A DNA stretch of 47,500 bases from Anaeromyces robustus (lineage: Eukaryota > Neocallimastigomycota > Neocallimastigomycetes > Neocallimastigales > Neocallimastigaceae), in NCBI GenBank assembly GCA_002104895.1, contig MCFG01000018.1, forward strand, positions 70,001 to 117,500, read 5' to 3'. Shown here piece after piece: positions 12,491-26,480 of this stretch. The translations under genes were made by a program, and so were the position numbers. Numbering within the stretch: the stretch's first letter is position 1; each line of letters starts with the position of its first letter. The notes beneath the pieces were generated by a model. The model ran no database searches and was not told the origin of the DNA. It saw nothing but the letters and a program-made list of their open reading frames with translations.

Positions 12491-12594
12491 ATATTACTTT
12501 ATAGAATGATGAAAGTAGTATTCTCGATTCTTTAAGAAACGTTAAAATTAATTCTAGTTTAAATAATTTACCATTAATTACATTAGCCGCATAA
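10802..12594 (+). CDS. Unknown basic protein, five exons, immediately upstream of TRP2
   Basis: Model: exons 10802-10843, 11596-11778, 11894-12000, 12138-12357 and 12505-12594. All introns are GT-AG and phases close to 213 residues. Intron 1 is long (752 bp). Exon 2 encodes a very basic block (SGKKRSHRIRRIRHRAQKRS), followed by an acidic/amphipathic stretch rich in Glu, Ile and Val, another Arg block (CRDRRRRISSIKRSS) and a hydrophobic end (NNLPLITLAA). I recognise no domain; basic clusters would suit a nuclear or nucleic-acid-binding protein. The true N-terminus may lie further upstream. The frame is open back to the stop at 10706-10708, and that extension (TILRFGWFSASKSLSSRSFS) looks coding, but no in-frame ATG is present. 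An additional 5' exon is therefore likely. The stop is only 28 bp before the TRP2 ATG. Confidence 0.65.
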
Positions 12595-12622
12595 ATAATT
12601 AATTTTTAAAAAAATAAGAATA

Positions 12623-14644
<2,022 letters not shown>

Positions 14645-14741
14645 ATTTAAAAAAGGATTTACAAAGAATTAAATAAATAACAAAGAATTAAATAAAAACA
14701 AAAACTAGTATAAAAAAAGAAAAAAAAAAAAAAAAGAAAAA
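14645..14741 (+). other. Short TRP2-TRP1 intergenic region with direct repeat
   Basis: Only 97 bp separate the TRP2 stop from the next ATG. It holds two copies of ACAAAGAATTAAATAA about 20 bp apart and ends in an A-rich leader (aaaaaATGACT) typical of translation starts in this window. Any terminator of TRP2 and promoter of the next gene would have to share this space. Confidence 0.7.
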
Positions 14742-17129
14742 ATGACTACATTATTAATTGATAATTACGATAGTTTTACATATAATATATACCAATATTT
14801 ATGTCAATTAGGTGCTAAAGTTGAGGTATATAGAAATGATAAAATTACTCTTGAAGAATGTATTAAACTTAATCCAAGAAATGTTGTTATTTCCCCAGGT
14901 CCAGGTCATCCAGATAATTCTTCAGGTATTTCAAAAGATGTTATAAAACATTTTGAAGGTAAAGTTCCAATATTTGGTGTTTGTTTAGGTGAACAATGTA
15001 TGTATTCTCTTTATGGTGGTACAGTTACCTATACAGGTGAAATTGTTCATGGTAAGACTTCACCATTAACCCATGATGGTAAAGGTGTTTTTTCTGGTAT
15101 TCCACAAGGTATTGAAGTTACTCGTTATCATTCTTTATCTGGTGATCCAGATACTTTACCTGAATGTTTAGAAATTACTAGTTGGACAGATAGTCGTAAA
15201 GTTATGGGTATACGTCATAAGAAATATGTTATTGAAGGTGTTCAATTCCATCCAGAAAGTATTGCTAGTGAATATGGTAAAACTTTATTAGCTAACTTTT
15301 TAAAATGGGAAGGTGGTACATGGGATACTTTAAAGATTAGAGAAGATTTAATTAATCCAATTAATGAACATATTCCAAGAAGTTTAAGATCTAATATTAG
15401 TGGTGGTGGTCAAAATTATCAAATTACTTTACCTTCTACATCTTCTAAACCAACAGAAGTTAAACAACAATCTATTTTAGAAAGAATTGCTGAACAAAGA
15501 CGTATTGATGTTGCAAATGCTAAAGCTATACCTGGTAGATCTTCTTATCATCTTGAAAAATGTATTGCTTTAGGTTTAGCTCCTCCAACCATTAATTTTG
15601 CTGAAAGATTAAAAAGAGGTACTCATCCAAATGATGATGTTGCTTTAATGGCTGAAGTTAAAAGAGCTTCTCCAAGTAAAGGTAATATTGATATTACTGC
15701 TCATTCTGCAGCTCAAGCTTTAGTTTATGCTAAAGGTGGTGCTTCTGCTATTTCTGTACTTACTGAACCAACATGGTTTAAAGGTAATTTAAATGATTTA
15801 CGTGATGTTAGACAAGTTTTAGATCAATTACCGGATAGACCAGCTATTTTAAGAAAGGACTTTATTGTTGATAAATATCAAATTTTAGAAGCTAGATTAT
15901 GTGGTGCTGATACCGTTTTATTAATTGTTGCCATTTTAACCGATGAACAATTAAAGGAATTTATGGCCTTTGCTCGTACTCTTTCCATGGAACCTTTAGT
16001 TGAAGTTAATAAGGCCTCTGAAATGGAAAGAGCTATTAAACTTGGTGCTAAAGTTATTGGTGTTAATAATAGAAATCTTCATACCTTTAATGTTGATCCA
16101 AAAACTACAACAAATCTTGCCAATATGGTTAGTGGAGATATTATTTTAGCTGCTTTAAGTGGTATTAATAGTAGAGATGATGTTGATAATTATGTTAATG
16201 CAGGAGCTAGAGCTATTTTAGTTGGTGAAGCTTTAATGCGTGCTGATAATACAGATCATTTTATTAAAGAATTATTAGGTAGAGTACCACCTACTAAGGT
16301 TAAGAAAACTGTGGATGAAATTATTGAAGAAACTTCAGGTGTACCAAGACCTCTTAAGGATAATCATACTTTAGTTAAAATTTGTGGTATTAGTAATGTT
16401 GAAGATGCTATTGCTACGGCTAAAGCAGGTGCTGATTTCATAGGTCTTGTTTTCTTCAAGAAATCACCAAGATATGTTACACCAGAAAAGGCAAAAGAAA
16501 TTGTTATCGCCCTTAATCATTATAGAGAAGAAAAATATGGAGCTTCTTCTTTAACCGTAGAATGTCAAATGCCATATCCTGGAGATGCCAGTCTTTCTTC
16601 TTGGTTTAATACTACCTCAAAAATTATTGGCCTGACCTTAGAAAAACGTAAACCATTAGTGGTAGGTTTATTTGTTAATGAAACCTATGAATATATTAAT
16701 AGTATTGTACGTGATGTTGGTTTAGATATTGTACAATTACATGGACAAGAACCATTAGAATTAGCACGTATGATACCTGTTCCAGTATTAAAGGCATTAA
16801 GTATTGGACCAACCGATACTGAAAAGGAAGTCATTGAAAATATTAGAAAGGGTAATGGTTTAAATTCTATGTTCTTATTAGATACTAAAGTTGTTAGAAG
16901 TGATCTTCCAGGTGGTAATGGGGTTACTTTCAATTGGGAACTTGTTAGAGAAGTTAGTAAAACTATACCATTTATGGTAGCAGGTGGTTTAGATTCTAAT
17001 AATGTTAAGGAAGCTATTGAAATGATGCATCCATGGGCTGTTGATGTTTCTAGTGGTGTAGAAAAAGCAAAAGGTGTTAAAGATCTTGAAAAGATTAAAC
17101 AATTTATTAATGATGCCAAATCTGTATGA
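14742..17129 (+). CDS. Trifunctional tryptophan protein: glutamine amidotransferase / indole-3-glycerol-phosphate synthase / phosphoribosylanthranilate isomerase
   Basis: 795 residues, single exon. Residues 1-190: class I glutamine amidotransferase, anthranilate synthase component II. It shows DNYDSFTYN, ISPGPGHP, GVCLGEQ with nucleophile C81, and FHPES with H170 and E172. It feeds ammonia to the TRP2 product. Residues ~240-515: indole-3-glycerol-phosphate synthase (TrpC type), with MAEVKRASPSKG (catalytic K307), ILRKDFI (K372), GVNNRNLHTF and ALSGI. Residues ~540-795: phosphoribosylanthranilate isomerase (TrpF type), with KICGI (catalytic C548), GLVFF, SPRYVTPEKA, QLHG, LLDTKV (D714) and AGGLDSNNV. 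All three active sites look intact. The domain order is that of Aspergillus trpC and Neurospora trp-1; budding yeast splits it into TRP3 and TRP1. Codon use shifts along the gene only mildly. Its lack of introns contrasts with its neighbours. Confidence 0.97.
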   Translation: MTTLLIDNYDSFTYNIYQYLCQLGAKVEVYRNDKITLEECIKLNPRNVVISPGPGHPDNSSGISKDVIKHFEGKVPIFGVCLGEQCMYSLYGGTVTYTGEIVHGKTSPLTHDGKGVFSGIPQGIEVTRYHSLSGDPDTLPECLEITSWTDSRKVMGIRHKKYVIEGVQFHPESIASEYGKTLLANFLKWEGGTWDTLKIREDLINPINEHIPRSLRSNISGGGQNYQITLPSTSSKPTEVKQQSILERIAEQRRIDVANAKAIPGRSSYHLEKCIALGLAPPTINFAERLKRGTHPNDDVALMAEVKRASPSKGNIDITAHSAAQALVYAKGGASAISVLTEPTWFKGNLNDLRDVRQVLDQLPDRPAILRKDFIVDKYQILEARLCGADTVLLIVAILTDEQLKEFMAFARTLSMEPLVEVNKASEMERAIKLGAKVIGVNNRNLHTFNVDPKTTTNLANMVSGDIILAALSGINSRDDVDNYVNAGARAILVGEALMRADNTDHFIKELLGRVPPTKVKKTVDEIIEETSGVPRPLKDNHTLVKICGISNVEDAIATAKAGADFIGLVFFKKSPRYVTPEKAKEIVIALNHYREEKYGASSLTVECQMPYPGDASLSSWFNTTSKIIGLTLEKRKPLVVGLFVNETYEYINSIVRDVGLDIVQLHGQEPLELARMIPVPVLKALSIGPTDTEKEVIENIRKGNGLNSMFLLDTKVVRSDLPGGNGVTFNWELVREVSKTIPFMVAGGLDSNNVKEAIEMMHPWAVDVSSGVEKAKGVKDLEKIKQFINDAKSV

Positions 17130-17424
17130 AAAGAAAAAGAAAAAAAAGAAAGAAAGAAGGAAAAAAATTAATTAATTAATTAATTAATTAATTAAAAATA
17201 AAATAAAATAATAATAAAAAAAAAAAAAAAAAATAAATAAATAATAATAACAATAATAAAATAATTTATATTTTTATTATTTATTAATTTTTTATTTTTT
17301 TTTTTTTTATTTTATTTTTTTTTTCTTTTTATCTTTGCTTTCTTTTTTTCATATATATTAGATAAAACAAACAAATAAACAAATTGATATAATAAATAAT
17401 TATTATTCTTTTGTTTTTATTTTA

Positions 17425-17466
<42 letters not shown>

Positions 17467-18211
17467 AAGACATATTTGGAATTAAAAAATTTATATAAAA
17501 TATAAAAATTCATTTTAAAAATTAAAAATGATATAAATTGCAAATATAATTTTAAAAAAAAAAAAAAAAAAAATCATATACAAAAATAAAAATATTTTCT
17601 TTATATTGACTTAAAAAGTTAATTAAAGATAAATAATTATTTAATTACAATTAAAATAAAACAAAAAAAAAAAAAATGTATAAAAAATAATTTTTATTTT
17701 CAATAAAAAAAAAAAAAAAAAAAAAAAGACTTTTACATGGATCGTTTTTTGTTTTTTTTTATTTTGTTTTGTTTTTGTTTTTGTTATTTATTTATTATAT
17801 AATTTATAATTTATAGAAATATATTTTATATATTCAATTAATTTATTATTAAAAATTATTTATTTTATTATTAGGTATTTATTTATTTATTTATTTATTA
17901 ATTTTGAAAAATTTTTATATTTTTAATATTATTTCATTGATTGTATATATATTTATATATAATTATTATATCAAATGGTAAATAATAATAATAATAAATA
18001 ATAATAATTTAACATTTAAAAAAAAATCAAAATTAACCAATCATTATTAAATCTTATATTTTTTTGATTTTTTTTTTTTTTTTTTTTTAAATTATTTATG
18101 TAAAATTTTATTAATTAAAAATTAAATTTTATAATATATATATATTTTTTTTTATATGTTATTATAATTTTTTATTTTTTTTATTTTCTTCATTTTAAAA
18201 ATAAAAAAATT
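17130..18211. other. Noncoding spacer
   Basis: AT-rich, with (TTAA)n near 17170, a 36-base A-run near 17430-17465 and further A and T runs. No exon-like sequence. It separates the tryptophan genes from UTP3 and should contain the UTP3 promoter. Confidence 0.6.
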
Positions 18212-18764
18212 ATGGCAAGAAAAAAGGGAAATAGAAAAGTTGTTCAACAAAGTGAATTTTCTGATGAAGAAGATTTTAAATCTGGTGCTTCATTAAATCG
18301 TTGGGAAACAGCAGATGATGTTGAATTAGATTCTGAAGATGAATGTAATTTTTTATATATATATATTATTTTTACTCTTATAATTTTGAATTTTTAAATA
18401 AGAAAAAGAAAAAAATAAAATAATGTTATTTTTTTTTCATTTTAATTTCATTTTCAAATATAATAATTAATTTATATTAATTATTATAATTAAATTTAAA
18501 TTTTATTATATGAAATGCATTAATTTCAAGATAAATTAAAAATAAAGTACATTTTCAAATTAATCAATTTATTTTTTTTTCTATTATATATATTAAATTA
18601 TATGTCATAATATATATTATTTTAAAAATGAATAATTTTTTATTTTTATTATGTAGTTCACAAACAACGTGAAATGATTGATTTAGGAGATGATTATAAT
18701 GAAAATGAAAGTGAAGAAGAAGGTATTATTAATATAAAGGAATTATATATCAAAAATAATAATG

Positions 18765-18795
<31 letters not shown>

Positions 18796-21700
18796 AAGAG
18801 AAAAATTTAATGTTAATATTTTTAAAATAAAAAAAAAAATTAAATATATGACAATATAGAGGAAGGAAATGAAGAAGTTTTCGGTTTAGACGGTGTTTCA
18901 AGTGATGAAGATGATGATGATGAAGAAGCAGATTTAGGTATTTATAAGGTTCAAAATAATGATGATATTATTGAAAAACAAAAGTATAAAGGTAATTAAA
19001 GAAAAAAAAGATAATTTATTTGGATTTAAAAAATTATATATATATAATATTTTTTATAAATTTTTATATATTATAAGTTTTATATATTATAAGTTTTATT
19101 TTTTTTTAAAATTTAATTTATTAATTTTTTTTTTCTTTCTTCTTTAAATTATTTTAAAATTCTTTTTATATAAATTTGAAAATTTGAAATTTAAAATATA
19201 TTTAATTGAAATTTGATTAAAAATTTTAAAAGAACTTGATGAAAAAGCTTGGGGTAAAAGAAGAGATATTTATTATAATGCTGATGATGCTGATGCAGAT
19301 GATGAAATTGCAAAAGAAGAAGAAATTGAAGCACTTCGTTTACAAAAAGAGAGAATTGAACAATTAGATGAAGAAGATTTCTTAGACGATAGTTTTGCTA
19401 CTCAATTATCTACAGGAAAATCAGGAATTGTAATAATCATTTAAATATGCTAATTTAATTATTTTAAATTTTAATTTGGAATTTTTTTTTTTTTTTTAAA
19501 AAAAAAGAAAAGAACATAAAAGGAAAAGAAGGGAGAAAGTTCATTAATTTATTAAATAATATATTAATATATATATATATAATTATATATATAAAATAGG
19601 ATGTTGATTTAGAAGGAGAAGAGGAAGAAGAAGAGGAAGAAGATGAAGAACAAGTAGAACTTGCTAATAAAAAATTAAAAGAAAATATATCCAAAATGTC
19701 AAAAGACGAACAATTATCAATTATTTTTAATCAAACTCCAGAAATGTTAGAATTAATTGAAGATTATAAAGAAAAATTAATTGAATTAAAAGAAAAAATT
19801 ATACCAATTTTAAATATGATAGAAAAAGATGAAATTAGAAATTCATTAGAAAAGAAAACTGTTAAATACTTAAAGTTTAAATATAGTAAGTGTTTTTTTT
19901 TTTTTTTTTTTTTAAAAAAAATATTATTTATAATTTATTATTATTATTATTATTATTAGTATAATTATTTTTTTTAAATATATTTCTATATATATCATTC
20001 TATTTTATTATTTGATTTAATATATATATAAATATATTTATAAATATTTATTAATAACTATATTTAATTTTATAATTTTATATAATATTTTATATATTAT
20101 TATCTTTTTTTTTTTTTCATATTTTAAAACAAAATCGAAATATTTTAAATTCAATTTTAAAAAAAAAAAATTTTTTTTATTAAACAAACAAAATAAAATA
20201 AAAAGAAATTATTGTTTCTTATTTAACCAATATTTCATTTTATTTGGTATTAAGATCATCAAATTCAGCAAATAAAATTAAAGAACATCCAGTTATTAGT
20301 ACATTAGTTGATATTAAATTGATTTTAGATAAAATAGAAAAAGAAGTTGAAGGAAAAGAAGAAGAAAAGAAAAGTAAGAAAAATAAAAAGAATAGAAAAC
20401 CAAAAGAAAAAACTATAATTGCACAAATGATTGATGAATTAAATAGACAAGTTACTGAAGGTAGACCAAAAGATGATAGTCAAGATATATCAAGTAAATT
20501 ATTAGCAGAAGTTCATGATGAATTTAGTAATGATGATGATAATGATGAAGAATATGGAGAAGAAGAAGAAGAAGAAAATGATAAAGATGAAATAGAAGAG
20601 GAACAAGAAAATGATGAAGAAGAACAATTATCTTCTATATTATCTACTGATATGAATAAAAAGAAAAAGAAGAATCAAAAACATGTTCAAATTTCAGAAG
20701 AAGTACAAGCTTATAGTGATAGTGATTATGAAGAAAGATTTATATCGTTAAAATCAGATGATAATAAAAAATTAAAGAAGAATAAGAAAGAAAAGAAATC
20801 TGAAGATTTTAATGAAGCTAGAGTTAATGAAGATGATGATGAAATTAATGAAAATGATAAGAAAAAGAATAGTTTAAGATTCTATGCATCCAATATTAAT
20901 AAGGTAAGAAAAAAAAAAAAAAAAGATAAAAAAGAAATATATATATATTATATATATATATTTTATATAATAATAATAATAATTCTAATAATGATAAATA
21001 ATTATAATATATTATATTCATTTATACATTTATATTAATAATACATGACTTTTTTTTTTTTTTCCTCATTTTATTAATATATTATTATTAACATTATTAT
21101 TATTATTATTATTATTCATTTTGAAATAATTAAATAAAATAAAATAAAATAAAATAAAAAAAAAAAGTCATTAACTAAATTAACAGGTAGAAAATCTACT
21201 GGTGATTTAGATGTTCCTTATAAAAGAAAAGATAAAAAAGAAATTTCAGAAGAAGTTAAAAAATCAAGAGAAAATCCTGATGCTGATATATTTGATGATA
21301 CCGATGATTTAGATCTTAACGATGGTTTAGATTTAAATAGTAATTTAAGATCAAATAAGCGTCCAAGAGAAGATGATGAAGAAGATTATATTGATAATGA
21401 TTATGTAGATAACTTTAATGAAGAAGATCTTCAATATTATGAAGATCTTAGTAATGCCTCTAAAGAAAAGAAGAGAGTTAAAGAAGAAAACTTTAGAAAG
21501 ATTAAACAAGAATTATTAGAAGAAAGGTAAATATTGATAATAATTATAATAATAAAAAAAAAATAAAAAAAAAAAAAAAGAAATAATAATCATCATTATA
21601 AATGATAATAATATTCATTAATAATAAACATAATATCAATAATTATTATAAATGATAATAATATTCATTAATAATAAACATAATATCAATAATTATAATA

Positions 21701-22062
21701 CTAATAATTTATTATTATTATTATTATTATTATATAAATATATATTTATATTTTTTTTTTTATATAATTTAAATTTCAAATCATACCATTTTTAAAATAG
21801 TATGATTGATGAAAATGATCTTGCTCCAGGTGAAAAGAGACATATTAATAAGACCATAGAAAAGAACCGTGGTTTAACACCACACCGTAAACGTGAAAAG
21901 AAGAACCCACGTGTTAAACACCGTAAGAAGTATGAAAAGGCTATGATTAAATTGAAGAGTTTCCGTCGTGTTGCTTACAATAAGAATGATGTTGGACCAT
22001 ATGCTGGTGAAACTACGGGTATTAAAACTAAACTATCGAGAAGTGTTCGTTTTACAAATTAA
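18212..22062 (+). CDS. UTP3: UTP3/SAS10 family small-subunit processome protein
   Basis: Model: exons 18212-18344, 18657-18722, 18860-18991, 19233-19429, 19600-19885, 20206-20903, 21168-21526 and 21801-22062; GT-AG introns, phases close, 710 residues. The protein joins the U3 snoRNP / SSU processome in the nucleolus during 18S pre-rRNA processing. The N-terminus is basic then acidic. Exon 4 gives the family signature KAWGKRRDIYYNADDADADD with EALRLQKERI. Exons 5-6 encode the Sas10/Utp3/C1D domain (TPEMLELIEDYKEKL, KTVKYLKFKYK, SYLTNISFYLVL, EHPVISTLVDIK). Then come long Lys and Asp/Glu tracts. The last exon is the conserved Sas10 C-terminal domain (NRGLTPHRKREKKNPRVKHR, PYAGETTGIKTKLSRSV). 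The low-complexity acidic and Lys tracts are expanded compared with the core domains but are usual for the family. Confidence 0.95.
21595..21694. repeat. 50-bp tandem duplication in UTP3 intron 7
   Basis: Two virtually identical 50-bp copies (landmark AATGATAATAATATTCATTA at 21601 and 21651) lie inside the intron between exons 7 and 8. They do not touch the splice sites. Confidence 0.9.
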
Positions 22063-22917
22063 AATTAAGATTTAAGATAAAAATTAAAATTATCATTAAA
22101 TTAAAATTGAAAAAAAAAAAAAGCAATTTTTTTTTTTAACAATTGAAATTACAGATTAAACACCATTATTTATAAAAAAAAAAAAAAAAATTAAATATAA
22201 AATTTTAAGTTTGTTCATTATTATTTTTTTTTTAAAGTTTAAAATATATACACCTAACATATAAATTTCGTTTATTGAACTTTTTTTTTTGTTTTAAATT
22301 TTAAATAAGAAAAAGAAAAGAAAAAAAAAAGTATTATAATATACGAAAAAAATATTTTCATTATAAATTATAATATATTTAATCTATTTAAATTTTAATA
22401 CTATTTATTTACATTCATTTCAATAATTTCAGTAATAGACTTTCAAAAAAAAAAAAAAAAAAACAAAAAAACCTTTTTATTAAATAAAATAAAAAAAAAA
22501 AATTATTAAAATATATATCTTATTTTATTAAATTATTTTATTTTAATTTTAATTCTGAAATGTTTATTATTATTTTTTTTTTTTTAAATATATATGTTAT
22601 ATATATTTATTTTTAAAGTTTTAAATATTTATTATTTTTTTTTTAAAAAATATTGTTTATGTATTTTTCCTAATGATAAAAATGACAAAAAAAAAAAAAG
22701 GTTACAATTTCAATTTGTTTATTATTAATGACATAAATTAATAATAATAATAAATGAATTATTATAAAAAATTAAGATATATAAATTTATTTATTTATTT
22801 AATACTTATTTATTTATTTATTTAATATTTAATATTTTAATATTTTAATAATTAATCCTTTTTTATATAAAATTTTTTTATTTTATTATAAAAACATATG
22901 AATTCATGTTTTTTTTT

Positions 22918-22948
<31 letters not shown>

Positions 22949-23356
22949 CAAATTTTTTTGGGTTTCAATTAATTTTTAAATATTTTATATATTTTATATA
23001 TAAATAATATATTATAGAATATAATCATATTTTTATTTATTTTCAAAAAAAAAAATTCTTTTTTTTAAAAAATTACTAATATAAATTAAGAAAGTAAAAT
23101 AGAAAAAAGAAAAAAAATATATCAAAGTTTCAAGATTATAAATAATACAATTTATAAAATTATAAGATTATTAAAATATATAAATAATAATTAATATTTA
23201 TATATTTTATAAGATTTAGTATATCTTTATATATATATTTTTTTTATTTTTATTTTTTATTTTTATTTTATTTACTTGAATATTCAAAGATTTCACAATA
23301 ACTGGAATATTTTTTTTTATTATTATTAATTATTTTCTTTTGTCTCATGTTATTTT

Positions 23357-23388
<32 letters not shown>

Positions 23389-23640
23389 AATTTGAACTAT
23401 TGATCAAATATATTAAATAATATATTATAAGAATATATTGTAATATATATTATTATATTATGATGTAATAACCAATTATAAAATTTTATTAATTTAATTT
23501 ATGAAATTCATAAAAGTTAATATATAAAAATTATATATTAAAATATAACCAAAAAATTTTTTATTAATTCCATACAAAAATAAATAAATAAATGAATAAA
23601 TAAATGAATAAATAAATATTTAAATAAATAAATATTTAGA

Positions 23641-23695
<55 letters not shown>

Positions 23696-23704
23696 ATATT
23701 TAGA

Positions 23705-23744
<40 letters not shown>

Positions 23745-24325
23745 AAATAAATAAAAAAAAGGCTAAAATTTAAAAATTAAATAAGGAATAAATATTAATA
23801 GATAATCAATAATTGAAATAAATAAATAAATAAATATTAAATAAATAAATAAATAATTGAATAATTTGATATTATATATAATGGATAAATTATTCATAAT
23901 TAATTATATTTAATATTTATTATATATAAATATATAATTTTTTAAAAATTCCTTATTTTATTTAATCTATATAAAGTATAATATATATTATTTTTTTTTT
24001 TATTTTTTTTTTTTTAAATGCTTGCATTTATTTTGAAAAAAATAATATTTTAAATAATTATTGAATATTATTTTTTTTTTCAAAGGAAAAATAACATAAA
24101 AGAAATAAAAATATAATAAAATAAAATAAATTAAAAGATAATAAAATCAATTTAATAGATATTTTATTTTTATTATATTAAATAGTAATAAAAATATAAA
24201 TAAAAATAACGTAATTTAAATAAGAAATAATTCTTATATAAATTAAACTGGAAATATAAATATCTTTTATTTAAAAAAAATTTTAAAAAAAAAAAAAAAA
24301 AAAAGACAACATATATATATAAAAA
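22063..24325. other. Noncoding spacer with (AAAT)n tract
   Basis: 2.3 kb of AT-rich sequence between UTP3 and the DGAT2 gene. A/T homopolymers are frequent. An interrupted (AAAT)n microsatellite covers about 23576-23860, with the internal unit AATATTTAGATAAATAAA duplicated near 23630 and 23695. No exon or RNA gene seen. Confidence 0.6.
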
Positions 24326-26480
24326 ATGAGTAAAACAGTAGAACCAAAAGTAGAAAAAGATGTTGATGACATTGAATATAATGAAGATGCCGTAGAAAAA
24401 AAACCAACTTTTTTAGAAACCATTTCTGCAGTTATATGGTCTGCTTTAATGTTTATTGGCATTGGACTTTATATTGTACTTATATGTTATAAAAAGACAA
24501 GATTACTTATGGTTATTTATTATATTTGGATTATTTATGACAATGTAGTTAATAAGACTCCAATTTACGGTAGAAGAGTTGAATTTGTTAGAAATATGAA
24601 ATTATGGAAACTCGTTAGAGATTGTAAGTTATTATTTTTTTTAATAAATTATATATGAGAATAAATAATTTATAAAATAAAAAATAAATAACAAGGATAA
24701 TAAATATATATAATTTTAACTAATTTAATTTAATTTTATTTTTTTTTATTTTTATTCTATCTTGTTTATTATTTTATTATAGATTTCCCAATTAGATTAC
24801 ACAAATCAGCAAATTTAGATAGTAACAAACAATACTTATTTGGTTAGTAACAATAAAAATAATTCATTTTTTTTTTTTAAATATATATTTTTAATTTATA
24901 TATATATATATTTTATATTTAAATTTATTAATTACATTAATAATATTTTATATTAATGTATTTTTTTTATTTATTATTATATAATATAAATGACATCAAT
25001 AAATTAATGAATGTTATAATGATAAAATAATGATAATTAATAATAATAATGAACAATAAAAATTAATAATAACAAACTAAAACAGGATATCATCCACATG
25101 GTATTGTTTGCATTTCATCAAATATTGCTTTTTCTTCAGAAGCTCTTTCTATTAGTAAAGTTTTCCCAGGTATTAATATAAGACTTGCTACTATTCCAAT
25201 TAATTTCTGGTATTTATATTTTTTTATAATTATAATTATTAAAATTTAAAAAATAATTATTTTTTTTTTATAATAAATTAAATTTATATATTTGAATAAC
25301 ATTTATAATAATTGAAAATAAAAAATATATATATCTATATCTATATTAAACTTATTATTTTATTTTATTATATTATATGATATTATATGTTATATATATG
25401 AAACTTTTTATATAATTAATTAATTAGGGTTCCTTTCTGGAGAGATTATGTTTTAATGATAGGTTATTGTAATTGTGATAGAAAAGCTATTACTGGTATT
25501 TTCAAAGAAACTAACCATTCTGTAAGTATAAAATAAAAAAATATACTTCAATAGTAATATATATTAATATATATTAATAATATTCTATGTCAATGGTTAT
25601 TAAAATTAAAATTTTTTTCCTTATTAATAAAGGTTGTTATTGTTATTGGTGGTGCCAATGAATGTAAATATTGTTTTTTATTTATTTTTTTTTTTTCATA
25701 TTTTTATATTATAGATTAAATCTTATATAATATATATAATGTTTATATAATATTTTTATATATTTACATTTTATATAATAATTATTATAAATATTAATAT
25801 TTATAATATTTATAATAATAATACTATTATTATTTAGCTCTCTACTCCTATCCAGGTACTTATAAGATTATTTTAAAGAGAAGAAAAGGTTTTGTTAGAA
25901 TTGCTTTAAAGAATGGGTAAGTTAGAAAAAAAAAATAAATTATATAATAGTCTTTAAATCTTAGAAGTTTAAAAACTTTAAATAAAAAAAAATTTTTTTT
26001 AATAAAGATTATCATTAATTTTAATAATAATAATAATAATAATAATAAAAACATAAAATATAAATCTCTAACAAAATAACATATATATATATAATTATAA
26101 TAATTTTTTTTTTTTATTTTTTAATTTTTATTTTTTTTTTCTATAGTATATCTTTAGTACCTGTATTAAACTTTGGTGAAGTTGATGTATTTGACCAAAT
26201 TCAACATAAAATTGTTACTGAAAATAATACATTAATAAAGAAATATTTAGGTTTCCGTCTTCCAACTTTCTATGGTCGTTTAAAACTTTGGATTCCATAT
26301 TCTAGACCAATTAATGTTGTTACTGGTATTCCAATTGATTGTCCAAAGATTGAAAACCCAACAGATGAAGATATACAAAAATATTTAGACTTATATATTG
26401 CAGAATTACAAAGAATATGGGAAGAAAATAAAGATAAATATGCTAAAAATAGAAAAACTGAACTTGAATTAGTTGAATAA
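24326..26480 (+). CDS. Diacylglycerol/monoacylglycerol acyltransferase, DGAT2 family
   Basis: Model: exons 24326-24623, 24783-24842, 25086-25209, 25428-25521, 25633-25663, 25838-25916 and 26147-26480; all GT-AG, phases close, 339 residues, normal for the family. It would esterify diacylglycerol (or a related acceptor) with acyl-CoA in the ER membrane, the last step of triacylglycerol formation. Residues ~35-74 form the N-terminal membrane hairpin. Family blocks appear in order: YGRRVEFVRN, RDYFPI (Y100), the catalytic GYHPHGI (H122, H124), PFWRDYVLMIGY (~163-174), VVIVIGGANES (~193-203), RRKGFVRIAL, and PVLNFGEVD. Exon 5 is only 31 bp and carries the GGANE block. DGAT2 versus MGAT or wax synthase activity cannot be decided from motifs alone. 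Transcription converges with the membrane-protein gene at 27903-28412. Confidence 0.94.

Noticed and set aside
16685-17119. 144-codon minus-strand frame
   Set aside because: Antisense shadow inside the isomerase domain of the trifunctional tryptophan gene; no independent coding features.
18674-19147. Separate short plus-strand ORFs at 18674 and 18959, and 19696, 20244 and 21802
   Set aside because: They are UTP3 exons read through into introns; the spliced model explains them better.
19464-19694. 76-codon minus-strand Ser-rich frame
   Set aside because: Antisense of the Glu/Asp tract in UTP3 exon 5.
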